Shown piece by piece: positions 63,152-64,000 of a DNA stretch of 64,000 nt (positions are counted from its first letter, which is position 1; each line of letters starts with the position of its first letter). Below the pieces are notes generated by a model that saw only the letters and a program-made list of their open reading frames with translations, had not been told where the DNA came from and did not search any database. Location: NCBI GenBank assembly GCA_016287755.1, contig JAEEWT010000012.1, positions 55,406 to 119,405 of the forward strand, given 5' to 3'. This stretch comes from Prevotella sp. (GTDB taxonomy: Bacteria; Bacteroidota; Bacteroidia; Bacteroidales; Bacteroidaceae). Both the position numbers and the translations under genes were made by a program.

Positions 63152-63754
63152 TTAAAAATTAACTATATAGTTTTCCTTATAACGCTTCTTATCAAAGAAA
63201 ATGATACCACAATAAAACAAATCAAAAGTCACACCCGTACGTGTATCGTTGACTATAGATTGCCAGAAATTCTTCGTTTCCCGCCTTTTGTGAATATCCT
63301 CCACCACCATCATGCTCTTTGCGTCCATGTAAGGAAGAGCCTTTTCATATAGTGTTTGATAGTTGCCCTGCGGACTAATTCTAATAAACTCCACAGGCTG
63401 GTTGTCAGCACATGTTGTTTCGAACGATTCCATGCCATCCTCTCCTATCTCTACCACCGAGGTCTTATGGCACCCTTCTTTCATATAGGCCGCATAGGCC
63501 GTAGTGGGAGAACAATAGCTGAAGATGCGTTGTGCCTGCATGAAGTTCGCCAGTCTGAAATACAATCGGCACATCTTCCTTGTTTGTTCATCAAGATCAG
63601 GTAGCTGATCATTCATCCGTTCATAGGCATAGTAGGGATTGTGTTCATTGACAACATATCGGATAAAGCGATAAGCCCATGGCGACTGTACGCCGAAGCC
63701 CCTGCAGTGATTCACCCTGCGTAACCATACAAGAGCCCTTCCGATCCTACGCAT
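63152..63754 (-). CDS. Methyltransferase-like hypothetical protein
   Basis: 200 residues, Bacteroidota conserved: an N-terminal motif RVNHCRGFGVQSPWAYRFIR and a Rossmann-like body (SYCSPTTAYAAYMKEG, SVVEIGEDGMESFE, SMMVVEDIHKR, YCGIIFFDKKRY). The order of strands suggests a degenerate class I SAM methyltransferase, but the glycine-rich SAM motif I is missing. Activity uncertain. A TATATTTG box on the minus strand (63789-63782) precedes it by about 28 bp. Confidence 0.7.
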   Translation of the reverse strand: MRRIGRALVWLRRVNHCRGFGVQSPWAYRFIRYVVNEHNPYYAYERMNDQLPDLDEQTRKMCRLYFRLANFMQAQRIFSYCSPTTAYAAYMKEGCHKTSVVEIGEDGMESFETTCADNQPVEFIRISPQGNYQTLYEKALPYMDAKSMMVVEDIHKRRETKNFWQSIVNDTRTGVTFDLFYCGIIFFDKKRYKENYIVNF

Positions 63755-63878
63755 TCTTTGATTGTTTTACCGATTTAACGGCAAATATACGAAAAGAAAA
63801 TCAAACTGCAATGCTTTTTCAAGAAAAAATGCATTTAGAGGAAAAGTAAAGGGGGCAAGAGGGCATGTTGTCAGACAT

Positions 63879-63915
63879 AAAAAAAGGAGAGACTTCCCGT
63901 TTGGGAAACCTCTCC
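63879..63915 (-). terminator. rRNA operon terminator
   Basis: Reading on the minus strand: GGAGAG ... TTCCC/GGGAA ... CTCTCC hairpin (63915-63886), then seven T. It lies about 10 bp after the 5S rRNA end. Confidence 0.9.
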
Positions 63916-63924
63916 ATAATGAAA

Positions 63925-64000
63925 GAAGGCGGCTACCTACTCTCCCGCATTGCATTGCAGTACCATCGGCGATGACGGGCTTAACTTCTCTGTTCGGAAT
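63925..64000 (-). rRNA. rrf: 5S ribosomal RNA, 3' part
   Basis: The complement of 63925-64000 reads as the 3' two-thirds of 5S rRNA: ATTCCGAACAGAGAAGTTAA, then CGCCGATGGTACTGC and GGGAGAGTAGGTAGCCGCC at the end. The gene continues past the window edge, so an rRNA operon lies beyond, transcribed toward lower coordinates. The exact 3' end is uncertain by a few bases. Confidence 0.93.

Overview
The window is chromosomal DNA from a Bacteroidota bacterium, most likely Prevotellaceae (rumen or gut Prevotella sensu lato). The evidence is a type IX secretion operon (PorP-GldK-GldL-GldM-GldN), Bacteroidota-only families (DUF4831, DUF4249, DUF2795, BtuG-type propeller, STN/carboxypeptidase-like TonB receptors), and promoters of the Bacteroidota primary-sigma type (TTTG, about 19 bp, TAnnTTTG) before nearly every transcription unit, without Shine-Dalgarno sequences. 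Genus-level placement is inference. There is no prophage, insertion sequence, CRISPR array or tRNA gene; the window looks like core chromosome. It opens inside a thioredoxin-family gene and closes inside a 5S rRNA on the minus strand.

Layout. 1-8.3 kb: a thioredoxin-like lipoprotein/exported protein (partial), rplS, a CapA-like phosphatase coupled to an NlpC/P60 hydrolase, a stand-alone AICAR formyltransferase, obgE, and a hypoxanthine phosphoribosyltransferase-adenylate kinase fusion. 8.4-15.1 kb: a forward cluster nnr, DUF4831, tatA (54 aa, short), tatC, then two Fe-S proteins that themselves carry twin-arginine motifs, so the Tat translocase sits with its probable clients. 15.1-22.1 kb, minus strand: class II aldolase, GH9 glucanase, aquaporin, and a 1002-residue protein with two receiver-like domains ahead of a PEP-synthase-type ATP-grasp domain. 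22.2-29 kb: trmO, gdhA, rlpA-like gene, glycine-zipper lipoprotein, aminopeptidase P, mdh.

29.1-34.3 kb: an extracytoplasmic sigma factor, a TonB receptor, a DUF4249 lipoprotein and a FecR anti-sigma, in that order. 34.4-43.9 kb: gamma carbonic anhydrase, Kdo transferase, gltX, a 7TM-HD phosphodiesterase, a FadL-type porin and priA. 44-50.7 kb: a 22-bp tandem repeat, small lipoprotein, NUDIX hydrolase, a long inverted repeat, then a cobalamin riboswitch driving btuB, btuG-like, btuF-like and btuC genes; no ATPase gene follows. 50.7-57.4 kb: beta-barrel protein and the T9SS operon on the minus strand. 57.6-64 kb: an M6 metalloprotease with a T9SS-like C-terminus, a carboxylesterase, DUF2795 protein, a PduO-type cobalamin adenosyltransferase (functionally linked to the B12 uptake locus), a methyltransferase-like protein and the rRNA terminator/5S.

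The most unusual signals are: the REC-REC-ATP-grasp protein; the Hpt-Adk fusion; an internal Tat signal in a NapH/NapG-like fusion; short tandem micro-repeats that occur between genes and also inside coding sequence (7-bp units in the Kdo transferase gene, 9-bp units in gldL); and a promoter cassette reused almost verbatim at unlinked genes.
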